From Ornithinibacillus salinisoli (lineage in GTDB: Bacteria > Bacillota > Bacilli > Bacillales > Amphibacillaceae), in NCBI RefSeq assembly GCF_042682545.1, contig NZ_JBHUHQ010000016.1: a stretch of 64,000 nt of DNA. The stretch is one strand, 5' to 3'. The notes under the pieces were generated by a model. The model saw only the letters and a list, made by a program, of their open reading frames with translations, was not told the DNA's origin and ran no database searches. Shown piece by piece: positions 43,975 through 53,186 of this stretch. The translations under genes and the position numbers were made by a program. How positions within the stretch are numbered: position 1 is the first letter of the stretch; each line of letters starts with the position of its first letter.

Positions 43975-45285
43975 ATGACTGTTGATACAAAGTTACCGTA
44001 TGATCAATCATATATTGAACAGTTTTCAAAAGAACATAATGAACCAGCATGGATGAAAGACTTACGCCTGCAAGCCTTGGAGCAAGTTGATTCATTAGAA
44101 ATGCCAAAGCCAGATAAAACGAATATTAGCAAATGGAACTTTGGTCATTTCAAACATGCTGCCAGAAATGGTGAAACCATTTCTTCTCTAAACGATTTAC
44201 CAACGGAAATTCAAGATTTCTTTGATAAGGATAACCTACCGGAAAACTTATTGATTCAACGTAATCAATCTGTTGCTTATACAGCACTTAGCAAAGACTT
44301 ACAAGAAAAAGGTGTTATTTTCACAGATATCTTTACTGCTCTTAAGGAGCATGAAGAATTAGTGAAACGTTATTATATGAAAGATGCTGTATCTATTGAT
44401 GAGCATCGTTTAACAGCTTTACATGCAGCATTAATGAATGGTGGAATCTTTGTATATGTTCCAAAAAATGTGCAAGTAGAAGTTCCATTACAGGTAGTTT
44501 TCTGGCAAGAAGATCCAGAAGCCGCTTTGTTTAATCACGTATTAGTTGTTGCTGACGAAAACAGTCAATTAACTTATGTAGAAAATTATATTTCACATAA
44601 TGAAAACGAAGAAACTGTTGCAAATATCGTAACGGAAGTAATTGCACAAAATAATGCTCAAATTTCTTTTGGTGCTGTGGATAATTTTGCAGCTGGTACG
44701 ACAACTTATGTTAATCGTCGTGGAGTTGCATATCGTGATGCAACGATTGATTGGGCATTAGGACAAATGAACGATGGAAACACAGTATTTGAAAACATCA
44801 CTCATTTAGTCGGAGATAATTCCGTATCGAATGCGAAGGCTGTTACAGTTGGTAGAGGAAAACAAACTACTAACATGACAGCTAAAATTGTACACTTCGG
44901 TAAAAATTCTGAAGGATATATTCTACAACACGGTGTGATGAAAGATAGTGCTTCGAATGTATTTAATGGAATTGGTAAAATTGAACATGGGGCTTCCAAG
45001 TCTAATGCAGAGCAGGAATCTCGCGTACTAATGCTTAGTGAAAAAGCGCGTGGAGATGCAAACCCAATTCTATTAATTGATGAAGATGATGTTACAGCAG
45101 GTCACGCAGCTTCTGTAGGACGGGTTGATCCATTACAATTATATTATTTAATGAGTCGAGGTATAACACAACATGAAGCTGAACGACTAGTTATTCATGG
45201 ATTCTTAGCACCTGTTGTAAATCAATTACCAATTGAGTCGGTGAAAGAACAATTAACACAAGTAATTGAAAGGAAGGTTAACTAA
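43975..45285 (+). CDS. sufD: Fe-S cluster assembly protein SufD
   Basis: This 436-residue SufB/SufD-family protein has the beta-helix core (AVTVGRGKQTTNMTAKIVHF, about 282-301) and the C-terminal helices (QLYYLMSRGITQHEAERLVI). Partner of SufB and SufC. Overlaps sufS by one base (ATG overlaps TAA). Confidence 0.95.
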   Translation: MTVDTKLPYDQSYIEQFSKEHNEPAWMKDLRLQALEQVDSLEMPKPDKTNISKWNFGHFKHAARNGETISSLNDLPTEIQDFFDKDNLPENLLIQRNQSVAYTALSKDLQEKGVIFTDIFTALKEHEELVKRYYMKDAVSIDEHRLTALHAALMNGGIFVYVPKNVQVEVPLQVVFWQEDPEAALFNHVLVVADENSQLTYVENYISHNENEETVANIVTEVIAQNNAQISFGAVDNFAAGTTTYVNRRGVAYRDATIDWALGQMNDGNTVFENITHLVGDNSVSNAKAVTVGRGKQTTNMTAKIVHFGKNSEGYILQHGVMKDSASNVFNGIGKIEHGASKSNAEQESRVLMLSEKARGDANPILLIDEDDVTAGHAASVGRVDPLQLYYLMSRGITQHEAERLVIHGFLAPVVNQLPIESVKEQLTQVIERKVN

Positions 45286-46505
45286 TGGATCCGAAAGCCA
45301 TTCGGCAAATGTTTCCGATTTTAAATCAGGAAGTTAACGGCCATCCCTTAGTATACCTTGATTCATCTGCAACATCTCAAAAACCATTACCTGTAATTGA
45401 AGCAGTAAGTAATTATTACAAACAAAACAATGCAAATGTACATCGTGGTGTGCATACATTGGGTTCACGTGCAACGGATCAATATGAAGGAGCACGTGAA
45501 AAGGTTAGAAGATTTATTAATGCTTCTAGTACTGCAGAAGTAATTTTCACTCGTGGAACAACAACTGCTATCAATACCGTTGCAAGTAGCTATGCGCGTG
45601 CAAACGTAAAAGCGGGTGATGAGATTGTTATTACACAAATGGAGCATCATAGCAATATCATTCCTTGGCAGCAAGTAGCGAAAGCAACTGGGGCAACATT
45701 AAAATTTATACCATTACAAGAAGATGGATCAATTACACTTGAAGATGCTCGTAATACAATTACTTCTAAAACAAAAGTGGTGGCAATCGCTCACGTTTCC
45801 AATGTTTTAGGTACGATCCATCCGGTGAAAGAAATTGCAAAAATCGCCCATGAAAATGGAGCTGTACTAGTGGTAGATGGTGCGCAAGGTGCACCACATA
45901 TAAAAGTTGATGTACAGGATTTAGATTGCGACTTTTATGCATTCTCCGGTCATAAAATGTGTGCTCCAACTGGAATTGGTGTTTTATACGGAAAGAAATC
46001 ACTTCTCGAAGAAATGGAGCCAATTGAATTTGGCGGCGAGATGATTGACTTTGTGAATTTATATGATTCCACATGGAAAGAGTTACCTTGGAAGTTCGAA
46101 GGCGGGACACCAATTATTGCTGGTGCCGTTGGGCTAGGTGCTGCAATTGACTTTTTAAATGAAATTGGAATGGATAACATCTTAGAGCATGAGCAAAAAT
46201 TAGCTGACTACGTAATGAATAGAATACGTACAATAGATGGTATAAACGTATATGGACCTGAGCACCGAGCAGCCGTTGTTACGTTTAATTTGGATGATGT
46301 TCATCCACATGATGTGGCAACAGCACTAGATTCATTTGGAGTCGCAGTTAGAGCAGGACATCATTGTTGTCAACCATTGATGAAATGGTTGGACGTAACT
46401 GCAACAACTCGGGCAAGTTTCTATATGTACAATACAGAGGAAGACGTTGATCGGCTAGTTGATGGACTCTTGAAAACAAAGGAGTTTTTTGGTAATGTCT
46501 TTTAA
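45285..46505 (+). CDS. sufS: Cysteine desulfurase SufS
   Basis: The 406-residue class V aminotransferase has PLP lysine K224 (AFSGHKMCAPTG) and active-site cysteine C361 (GHHCCQPLM, with C362 adjacent). It takes sulfur from cysteine for delivery to SufU. Overlaps sufD and sufU. Confidence 0.96.
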   Translation: MDPKAIRQMFPILNQEVNGHPLVYLDSSATSQKPLPVIEAVSNYYKQNNANVHRGVHTLGSRATDQYEGAREKVRRFINASSTAEVIFTRGTTTAINTVASSYARANVKAGDEIVITQMEHHSNIIPWQQVAKATGATLKFIPLQEDGSITLEDARNTITSKTKVVAIAHVSNVLGTIHPVKEIAKIAHENGAVLVVDGAQGAPHIKVDVQDLDCDFYAFSGHKMCAPTGIGVLYGKKSLLEEMEPIEFGGEMIDFVNLYDSTWKELPWKFEGGTPIIAGAVGLGAAIDFLNEIGMDNILEHEQKLADYVMNRIRTIDGINVYGPEHRAAVVTFNLDDVHPHDVATALDSFGVAVRAGHHCCQPLMKWLDVTATTRASFYMYNTEEDVDRLVDGLLKTKEFFGNVF

Positions 46506-46926
46506 CAACCTGGATACATTATACAGACAGGTTATCATGGATCACTATAAAAACCCTCGAAATCGTGGGGAAGTAGAAGGTGAATCCTTAACTGTCGATA
46601 TGAACAATCCAACCTGTGGTGATCGAATTCAGTTACAAATGCAACTTGAAGATGGTGTTGTGAAAGATGCCAAATTTGAGGGTGAAGGTTGTTCAATTAG
46701 TATGTCTTCTGCATCCATGATGACACAAGCAATCAAAGGGAAAAAAGTTGATGACGCATTAAGCATGTCAAAGCTATTTTCGAATATGATGCTTGGTGAA
46801 GAGATGGATACGGATATGGATTTAGGCGATATCCAAGCTTTGCAAGGTGTTTCAAAATTTCCAGCACGCATTAAATGTGCCACACTTGCTTGGAAAGCAA
46901 TGGAAAAAGGTGTCCATGAAGTATAA
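46495..46926 (+). CDS. sufU: Zinc-dependent sulfurtransferase SufU
   Basis: The 143-residue protein has the IscU-like zinc ligands C41 and D43 (NPTCGDRI), C66 (GEGCSIS) and C128 (RIKCATLAW). Gram-positive SufU accepts persulfide from SufS C361 by zinc-ligand swapping. ATG 46495 with GGAG upstream; an upstream TTG is not needed. Overlaps sufS by 11 bp. Confidence 0.94.
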   Translation: MSFNNLDTLYRQVIMDHYKNPRNRGEVEGESLTVDMNNPTCGDRIQLQMQLEDGVVKDAKFEGEGCSISMSSASMMTQAIKGKKVDDALSMSKLFSNMMLGEEMDTDMDLGDIQALQGVSKFPARIKCATLAWKAMEKGVHEV

Positions 46927-46961
46927 TCTTTTTTTACCTACACCAAAAGGAGGGTATTAAT

Positions 46962-48359
46962 ATGGCGAAAAATATGCCTGAAATAGATGAGTATAAATAC
47001 GGCTTTTCGGATAAAGACGTTTCGATTTTCCGTACGGAACGAGGACTAACTCGTAAAGTAGTTGAAGAAATTTCAAAAATGAAAGAAGAACCCCAATGGA
47101 TGCTAGATTATCGCTTAAAAGCATTGCAACATTTCTATGATCGTCCAATGCCACAATGGGGTGGAGATCTTACTGGTTTAGACTTTGATGAAATTGTCTA
47201 CTATGTAAAACCATCGGAAAGACAAGGTAAGTCATGGGATGAAGTGCCGGAAGAGATTAAACAAACATTTGATAAATTAGGTATCCCAGAAGCAGAGCAG
47301 AAATATCTTGCTGGTGTATCTGCACAGTACGAATCTGAGGTTGTATATCATAGCTTGAAAGAAGACCTTGAAGATATGGGTATCGTATTTAAAGATACAG
47401 ATACAGCTCTAAAAGAAAATGAAGATCTTTTCAGAGAGTACTTCGGTAAAGTTATTCCTTATACTGATAATAAATTCGCTGCATTAAATTCAGCAGTTTG
47501 GTCAGGTGGATCATTTATCTATGTACCAAAAGGTGTGCAAACTTCAACACCGCTTCAAGCCTATTTCCGTATTAACTCAGAAAATATGGGACAGTTTGAA
47601 CGTACACTTATTATTGTAGATGAAGGTGCATCTGTACATTATGTTGAAGGTTGTACAGCACCAGTTTATACAACGAATTCATTGCACAGCGCGGTTGTAG
47701 AAATCTTTGTTAAAAAAGATGCGTATTGCCGTTACACAACGATTCAAAACTGGGCTAACAATGTTTATAACCTTGTTACAAAACGTGCAACATGTGACGC
47801 AAATGCGAACATGGAATGGATTGATGGAAATATCGGTTCTAAGTTAACGATGAAATATCCTGCTGTAATTCTTAAAGGTGAAGGTGCACGAGGTCACACG
47901 CTATCGATCGCCCTTGCTGGAAAAGGTCAGGTACAGGATGCAGGTGCAAAAATGCATCATTTAGCACCTAATACATCTTCTTCCATCGTTTCGAAATCTA
48001 TTTCGAAACAAGGTGGTAAAGTATCTTATCGTGGTATAGTACACTTCGGACGTAAAGCAGATGGTGCTCGTTCTAATATCGAGTGTGATACATTAATTAT
48101 GGATAACGAATCAACTTCTGATACAATTCCATACAATGAAGTGTATAACAACAACATTTCGTTAGAGCACGAAGCAAAAGTATCCAAAGTTTCTGAGGAA
48201 CAGTTATTCTATCTAATGAGTAGAGGATTATCTGAGGAGGAAGCTACGGAAATGATCGTAATGGGATTCATCGAGCCATTTACGAAAGAGCTTCCAATGG
48301 AATATGCTGTTGAAATGAACCGCCTAATTAAGTTTGAAATGGAAGGTTCTATCGGTTAA
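46962..48359 (+). CDS. sufB: Fe-S cluster scaffold protein SufB
   Basis: The 465-residue scaffold has the SufB markers DEGASVHYVEGCTAP (about 223-237) and NWANNVYNLVTKRA, and beta-helix core through to the C-terminal helices QLFYLMSRGLSEEEA. Assembles clusters with SufC and SufD. Last gene of the operon, 35 bp after sufU. Confidence 0.96.
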   Translation: MAKNMPEIDEYKYGFSDKDVSIFRTERGLTRKVVEEISKMKEEPQWMLDYRLKALQHFYDRPMPQWGGDLTGLDFDEIVYYVKPSERQGKSWDEVPEEIKQTFDKLGIPEAEQKYLAGVSAQYESEVVYHSLKEDLEDMGIVFKDTDTALKENEDLFREYFGKVIPYTDNKFAALNSAVWSGGSFIYVPKGVQTSTPLQAYFRINSENMGQFERTLIIVDEGASVHYVEGCTAPVYTTNSLHSAVVEIFVKKDAYCRYTTIQNWANNVYNLVTKRATCDANANMEWIDGNIGSKLTMKYPAVILKGEGARGHTLSIALAGKGQVQDAGAKMHHLAPNTSSSIVSKSISKQGGKVSYRGIVHFGRKADGARSNIECDTLIMDNESTSDTIPYNEVYNNNISLEHEAKVSKVSEEQLFYLMSRGLSEEEATEMIVMGFIEPFTKELPMEYAVEMNRLIKFEMEGSIG

Positions 48360-48568
48360 GGTCTTATAAACCTTTCCATAACAATGGTTGAACAATTTTA
48401 TAGGAATGTTAAGCGGAGTTGTGCCGAATTTGTGCCGACTCCGTTAACTATTTGTATAGGCTGCAAAGTTTTTCGAATGAACATCCTTGATCTTATCCGT
48501 GAAGTGGATTTGAAAATAAGCGTTTTGGGTATACTAATTGAGGAAAATTGTTAGTGGAATTTGTTATA

Positions 48569-48597
48569 TGGACATTTTTTCTATTAGAAGTTATAAT
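48569..48597 (+). promoter_or_regulatory. Promoter of the antisense (antitoxin) RNA
   Basis: TGGACA (48569-48574), 17-bp spacer, TATAAT (48592-48597): a near-consensus SigA promoter with no coding gene behind it. Confidence 0.65.
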
Positions 48598-48603
48598 TAC
48601 TTA

Positions 48604-48765
48604 TAAGAAAACATAAAATAACCGAGAATGCTGGACACATTCCCGGTTAGCACGGTAAGGAGTTTAGGTGGAGATCCCCTCTGGACTACCTTAAAACTTA
48701 GGTGAACAAAGAAGAACCCCTACCCTATGTGATTTTGTCGGTCACGGGTGGGGGTTCACTTTTTG
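48604..48765 (+). ncRNA. Putative antisense RNA, antitoxin of a type I toxin system
   Basis: The RNA would start about 48604 and end at the hairpin of 48716-48758 (AACCCCTACCC with GGGTGGGGGTT, followed by CACTTTTT), about 160 nt. It contains several inverted repeats and no reading frame with a ribosome site. Its 3' end is complementary to the end of the toxin mRNA, the arrangement known from txpA/RatA. Confidence 0.5.
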
Positions 48766-48866
48766 TCGATCATATCTTTGATAAGTCTCCTGATGTATTC
48801 TAGCAACGCTACAAAGAAAGTTCCTGCTGCGAACAGTATCAAGAATATTGTCGCAAAGTTTTCCAA
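48756..48866 (-). CDS. Putative small hydrophobic toxin (36 residues), Hol_Tox-like
   Basis: On the minus strand a TTG at 48866 follows a strong AAAGGAGGG site. The protein begins MENFATIFLILFAAGTFFVA, continues with LLEYIRRLIKD and ends in KK: a single membrane helix with a positively charged tail, like Bsr/Txp-type and Hol_Tox toxins. It has its own promoter (TGGACA-N17-TATTAA, 48917 down to 48889) and ends in the hairpin shared with the converging RNA. No relation to neighbouring genes is apparent. Confidence 0.6.
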   Translation of the reverse strand: MENFATIFLILFAAGTFFVALLEYIRRLIKDMIDKK

Positions 48867-48888
48867 CGACTATCCCTCCTTTCACCAA

Positions 48889-48917
48889 TTAATAATTACA
48901 TTAAAAATTGGTGTCCA
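48889..48917 (-). promoter_or_regulatory. Promoter of the putative toxin
   Basis: On the minus strand TGGACA (48917-48912), 17-bp spacer, TATTAA (48894-48889), about 25 bp upstream of the ribosome site. Confidence 0.5.
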
Positions 48918-49255
48918 GAGGTTAAAGTGAGTGGTCCCCACCCTCACAACGAACCGTGCATAACTCTATTGTACCTCATTTCAATTACCATTTCCAAATT
49001 ACACCTATATATCCTGACATTATTATGCTTAAATGCAACAATCATTTGATTAAATGCTATTAGTAATAGAACTTCCGACTCAAGTTCCAATCTCGACAAA
49101 GCAGCAGCAACCACCTTTATCAAATAGGTTCAATTGTTGTGCTTATCTATCATCGGACACAAGCGAGCAAAACAAATATATTCAAAAAACAACAATTCAA
49201 TGCTAGTATTAGACTAGTCATCATAAAATTACATACATAAAGAAGGAGAAAAATC

Positions 49256-50077
49256 TTGGTTTACATCATTTGTATTATTATTGGAGTTTTAACAGCATTT
49301 GTAGGAAGTTTGGTAGGATTAGGTGGAGGGGTTATTTTAATTCCGAGTTTATTACTTTTGAATCAATCAGTTGAAGCATTTTCTTGGGCAACTCCACAGG
49401 CCATTGTTAGTATTTCACTATTTGCTATGATATTTACATCACTTTCGTCTACACTTACATATTATAAAAGGGGAAGAGTAGATTATCGAACAGGGTTATG
49501 GTTTTTAATTGGAAGCATCCCTGGTGGAGTGATCGGCTCATGGCTTAATCAATTTGTTGAAACGGAAGTATTTTTATTGTATTTTGGGGTATTAATGATA
49601 CTTATTACGGCATTATTCTCACTCAAACGCCGTCAGCCATCGTCTAATCTTCCGATGAAAAATAATAAAGTGGTTAGAACATTTTACTTAGATGGTGTTA
49701 CACACAATTATGCGATATCAATGTGGCAAGCAATAGTACTATCCCTTATTGTTGGAACATTATCTGGGTTATTTGGAATTGGTGGAGGTTCCATTATGGT
49801 TCCAGCAATGATCTTACTTTTTGGAATACCTGCACATATTGCTACAGCAACTTCCATGTTTATTATTTTCTTCACGAGTATTATAGGAGCTAGTACACAT
49901 ATTATGTTAGGGCATATTGCTTGGGAATACCTATTCTTTTTTATTCCTGGAGCCTGGATTGGTGGAAGATTAGGAGCCAAGACGAATCAAATTCTTCGAG
50001 CGGAGACATTGGAACGGATATTGCGAGTTTTATTGATCATTATAGGCTTACGCATGATTGCGGATGGTCTTTTCTAA
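49256..50077 (+). CDS. yunE: TauE/SafE-family sulfite/anion exporter YunE
   Basis: The 273-residue protein has about eight membrane helices and two homologous halves with glycine motifs (VGSLVGLGGGVILIPSL near 16-32 and SGLFGIGGGSIMVPAMIL near 172-189), as in TauE/SafE proteins. Substrate unknown. TTG start at 49256 after AAGGAG. Followed by yunD. Confidence 0.9.
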   Translation: MVYIICIIIGVLTAFVGSLVGLGGGVILIPSLLLLNQSVEAFSWATPQAIVSISLFAMIFTSLSSTLTYYKRGRVDYRTGLWFLIGSIPGGVIGSWLNQFVETEVFLLYFGVLMILITALFSLKRRQPSSNLPMKNNKVVRTFYLDGVTHNYAISMWQAIVLSLIVGTLSGLFGIGGGSIMVPAMILLFGIPAHIATATSMFIIFFTSIIGASTHIMLGHIAWEYLFFFIPGAWIGGRLGAKTNQILRAETLERILRVLLIIIGLRMIADGLF

Positions 50078-50090
50078 GGAGTATAACAAT

Positions 50091-51488
50091 ATGCAAGAAA
50101 AATTGTACTTTTACTACACGAATGATTTACATAGTAACTTCAAACAATGGCCACGTGTGGCTAATTTCCTGAAAGAAGCGAAAACAGCTAAAGAAGCAGC
50201 AAGTGAATCATGTTGGATTTGCGATATAGGCGATCATGTCGATCGTGTACATCCTATAGCAGAAGCATTTATGGGAAAAGCAAACGTACAATTAATGAAT
50301 GAACTGAATTATGACTTGGCTACGATTGGAAATAACGAAGGAATCACAATATCACATCATGATTTATTTCATTTGTATGATGAGGCAAATTTTCAAGTAT
50401 TGTGTGCGAACTTGCATAGCTTAGATGGGGTTATGCCAAAATGGCTACACTCGTCTACAGTCATTCAATCGGATCAAGGGGTAAAAATTGGGGTACTCGG
50501 ACTAACCGCCCCTTTCAATGATTACTATGAACTCCTTGAATGGCATGTCTCTGATCCATACGAAACACTAGAAAAGAACATTGTGGAATTAAAAAAATCA
50601 GTAGATGTTATTGTATTATTATCGCATTTGGGAATCAATGAAGACCAAGAAATTGCACGTCGATTTAATGATATCGATGTTATTATCGGTGGGCATACTC
50701 ATCATTTATTGCGCACTGGAGAATGGATTAATAACACATTGATAACAGCTGCAGGAAAGCACTGTTCTTTCGTTGGTGAGGTAATTTTAACCTGGGACCA
50801 CTTTGATAAGAAAATCATCAATAAAGAAGCGTATGCTACTGACATTTCGCATGTACCAAAGGATTTACAAACAGTTCAAATGCAAGAGGAATTAGAACAA
50901 AGTGCTAATAAAATCCTAGGGAAAAGAGTAGTTTATATCGATGAACCTATTAAAGTAAAGTGGTTCCAACATACCCAAATCATGCAGCAACTGACAAATA
51001 AAATACGGAATTGGACAGATGCAGATTGTGCTATGTTAAATTCGGGCTTATTACTGGATGAATTACCAAAAGGTATAGTTACCTATAAAGATGTTCACCG
51101 AATTTGTCCACATCCGATAAATCCTTGTGTTGTTGAACTAAATGGTGCAGAACTAATTGAAGTGATTCGTGCTTCCTTTACAAAGGAGTTCACGGAATTA
51201 AAATTAAAGGGTTTTGGATTCCGTGGTGAAGTTATTGGTAGAATGGTATTTTCAGGGGTGGATGTAGTTACAGATTTTTACGATAATGGTCAGGAATATG
51301 TTTTGGATGTTACGATAAACGAAAAGCATTTGGATCCAGAAAAGATCTACACGGTTGCAACTGCAGATACATTCACTTTTGGTCGCTTGCTACCTGAAAT
51401 AGCTAAGTCAAAGATAAAGGACTATTTCGTTCCTGAATTCATACGGGATTTATTAGCTGAAACATTACGGGAGAACTATGGTTCATAA
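50091..51488 (+). CDS. yunD: Calcineurin-like 5'-nucleotidase/phosphodiesterase YunD
   Basis: The 465-residue cytosolic protein has the metallophosphatase motifs YTNDLHSNF, GDHVDRVHP, GNNEG, GGHTHH and a C-terminal 5'-nucleotidase domain (about 290-455). Unlike secreted 5'-nucleotidases it has no signal peptide. ATG 50091 with AAGGAG is preferred to the longer frame from 50058. Presumed substrates are nucleotides such as UDP-sugars. Confidence 0.9.
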   Translation: MQEKLYFYYTNDLHSNFKQWPRVANFLKEAKTAKEAASESCWICDIGDHVDRVHPIAEAFMGKANVQLMNELNYDLATIGNNEGITISHHDLFHLYDEANFQVLCANLHSLDGVMPKWLHSSTVIQSDQGVKIGVLGLTAPFNDYYELLEWHVSDPYETLEKNIVELKKSVDVIVLLSHLGINEDQEIARRFNDIDVIIGGHTHHLLRTGEWINNTLITAAGKHCSFVGEVILTWDHFDKKIINKEAYATDISHVPKDLQTVQMQEELEQSANKILGKRVVYIDEPIKVKWFQHTQIMQQLTNKIRNWTDADCAMLNSGLLLDELPKGIVTYKDVHRICPHPINPCVVELNGAELIEVIRASFTKEFTELKLKGFGFRGEVIGRMVFSGVDVVTDFYDNGQEYVLDVTINEKHLDPEKIYTVATADTFTFGRLLPEIAKSKIKDYFVPEFIRDLLAETLRENYGS

Positions 51489-51565
51489 GCGGAGGTATTT
51501 TGGTGTCACTCCTTCTTTTTCGTGCATACATATATATAGAGTATGACGAAGGAGGAATTAATTGA

Positions 51566-51874
51566 ATGATCACAGTAAATCCCCTTGAGATTGACGGTAA
51601 ATTCTTTACGGCAACTAGTGTGGAACTCCCTAAAACTAACTTATTAATTATATCTAATGATATAGGTTATATTATGTGCGCTGCACTTGATGTTGATATT
51701 TTTAACGAGAATGAAAAATTAAAAAAACGTAATGTAATAGCTGGTAGGGCGGAAGGTGTTCGAACTATTGATGAACTCTTGCATGCACCACTAGCTAAAA
51801 TTACCGATGCATCCAAGGAATATGGCTGGCAACTTGGGATGACTGGTAAAGATGCATTAAAGAAATTAACATAA
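51566..51874 (+). CDS. yunC: DUF1805 protein YunC
   Basis: A 102-residue protein with the DUF1805 pattern (TKTNLLIISNDIGYIMCAALDV and AEGVRTIDELLHAPLA). It occurs next to yunD in Bacillus; function unknown. Confidence 0.88.
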   Translation: MITVNPLEIDGKFFTATSVELPKTNLLIISNDIGYIMCAALDVDIFNENEKLKKRNVIAGRAEGVRTIDELLHAPLAKITDASKEYGWQLGMTGKDALKKLT

Positions 51875-51877
51875 AAT

Positions 51878-51904
51878 GTCTTCCATTTTTGGAAGGCTTT
51901 TTTA
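51878..51904 (+). terminator. Terminator after yunC
   Basis: GTCTTCCA pairs with GGAAGGC across TTTTT and is followed by a T run. Confidence 0.8.
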
Positions 51905-52023
51905 ATAGAATATATATAGATAATAATTAATTTTCTCATAGCTTTTTTTGATAAGTTTTGGTAATATTTTAGTAGGGATTTGTCGAATAATGACGTTTTT
52001 TCGAACTGAGATAGGAGAACATA

Positions 52024-53109
52024 ATGAGACTAGTAAGCACAAAATATATAAAAAAAGGGGCTATCCTTGGACAAACCATTTCTAATGATAATGGAATCGT
52101 TTTATTACAAAAGGGAATGAGCCTTTCTAATAGCATTATAAAACGATTGCGAGACCAAGGTATAACTTATGTATACATAGAGGATGAGGAAACGAAAGAC
52201 GTACAAGTTGTATCTGCGATCTCAGAAAAGCTAAGAAAAGATGCTACCGATTCGGTTCGTCAAGTTTTTTCTGAAGTAAAAAGCACGGATCTTTTGGCAA
52301 AATCCTTTATCCTTGATAAAGAAGAGAAAAATTTAAATACTATTGTTCATCGCTTATTAGAAGAAATAAATCAACATAAAGAGTCAATCTCTTTGTTAGG
52401 GGATATATTTATAACTGATGATTATATCTTTCAACACTCATTGAATGTCACTATCTATGCTTTAGCGATTGGAAAAGCATTACATTTAAATGAAAAAGAA
52501 TTAGCGGAATTAGGCACTGGTGCGATATTACATGATATAGGAAAAGCTTTTATAGATTATGATGTATTACAAAAACCTGATCAGTTATCAGATAAAGAGT
52601 TCGAAATTATGAAAGAACACACAACTATTGGATTTGATTTACTCCGTAAACAAGGATCTGTGTCATCTGTAGTTGCTCACTGTGCTTATCAGCATCATGA
52701 ACGCTTAGATGGATCAGGATATCCGCGAGGCTTATCTGGTGATAAAATCCATACATATGCCAAAATCATTGGTGTTGCTGATGTATTTGATGCAGTTACC
52801 AGTAATCGTGTTTATCGGGATGCAATGCTTCCTCACGAAGGATTAGAAATCCTTTATGCAGGCGCTGTAAACTTGTTTGATAGGGAAATGGTAGAAGCAT
52901 TCAAGAAAAGTATTGTTGTATATCCCAATGGTCTGACTGTTTTACTAAATGATGGAACAAGTGGTGTAGTTGTGAAACAGAATAAACACCTCTGCGATCG
53001 TCCTATTGTTAGGGTGATAAAAGATAAGCATAAACAAATGATTACACCATATGAACTAGATCTATCAAAGGAACTAAACATAACAATAACGAAATGTAAC
53101 GTAGAATAA
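52024..53109 (+). CDS. HD-GYP domain protein, probable cyclic-di-GMP phosphodiesterase
   Basis: The 361-residue protein has an N-terminal domain (about 1-110) and an HD-GYP domain with ILHDIGK (HD at about 176) and HHERLDGSGYPRG (about 230-242), the GYP signature. Such enzymes hydrolyse cyclic-di-GMP, though activity is not proven by sequence. No membrane segment. Ribosome site ATAGGAGA. Confidence 0.9.
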   Translation: MRLVSTKYIKKGAILGQTISNDNGIVLLQKGMSLSNSIIKRLRDQGITYVYIEDEETKDVQVVSAISEKLRKDATDSVRQVFSEVKSTDLLAKSFILDKEEKNLNTIVHRLLEEINQHKESISLLGDIFITDDYIFQHSLNVTIYALAIGKALHLNEKELAELGTGAILHDIGKAFIDYDVLQKPDQLSDKEFEIMKEHTTIGFDLLRKQGSVSSVVAHCAYQHHERLDGSGYPRGLSGDKIHTYAKIIGVADVFDAVTSNRVYRDAMLPHEGLEILYAGAVNLFDREMVEAFKKSIVVYPNGLTVLLNDGTSGVVVKQNKHLCDRPIVRVIKDKHKQMITPYELDLSKELNITITKCNVE

Positions 53110-53140
53110 TTGGAAAAATGACTAGTAAAATTTATATTCT

Positions 53141-53184
53141 AACCCCCTTGGAACAAGCATAGATTGTTTTAAGGGGGTTTTTCA
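53141..53184 (+). terminator. Terminator hairpin overlapping the yunB ribosome site
   Basis: AACCCCCTT and GGAACAA pair with TTGTT and AAGGGGGTT; the same AAGGGGG is the ribosome site of yunB. The T run after the stem is five bases. Confidence 0.75.
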
Positions 53185-53186
53185 AG

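Larger units (their letters stand above)
48360..49255. other. Intergenic region after sufB
   Basis: The first 190 bp show no good terminator, only a short CGGAGT/ACTCCG hairpin near 48414-48443. From 48569 to 48917 lies the toxin/antisense locus described separately. The last 300 bp before yunE are without features I recognise. Confidence 0.6.

Noticed and set aside
48414..48443. Hairpin CGGAGT/ACTCCG with a GTGCCGA direct repeat as a phage attachment site
   Set aside because: The repeat is only seven to eight bases and there is no integrase or tRNA nearby.
48748..48930. Plus-strand frame of 60 codons opposite the putative toxin
   Set aside because: It is antisense to the toxin gene and has no ribosome site; the minus-strand frame is better supported.
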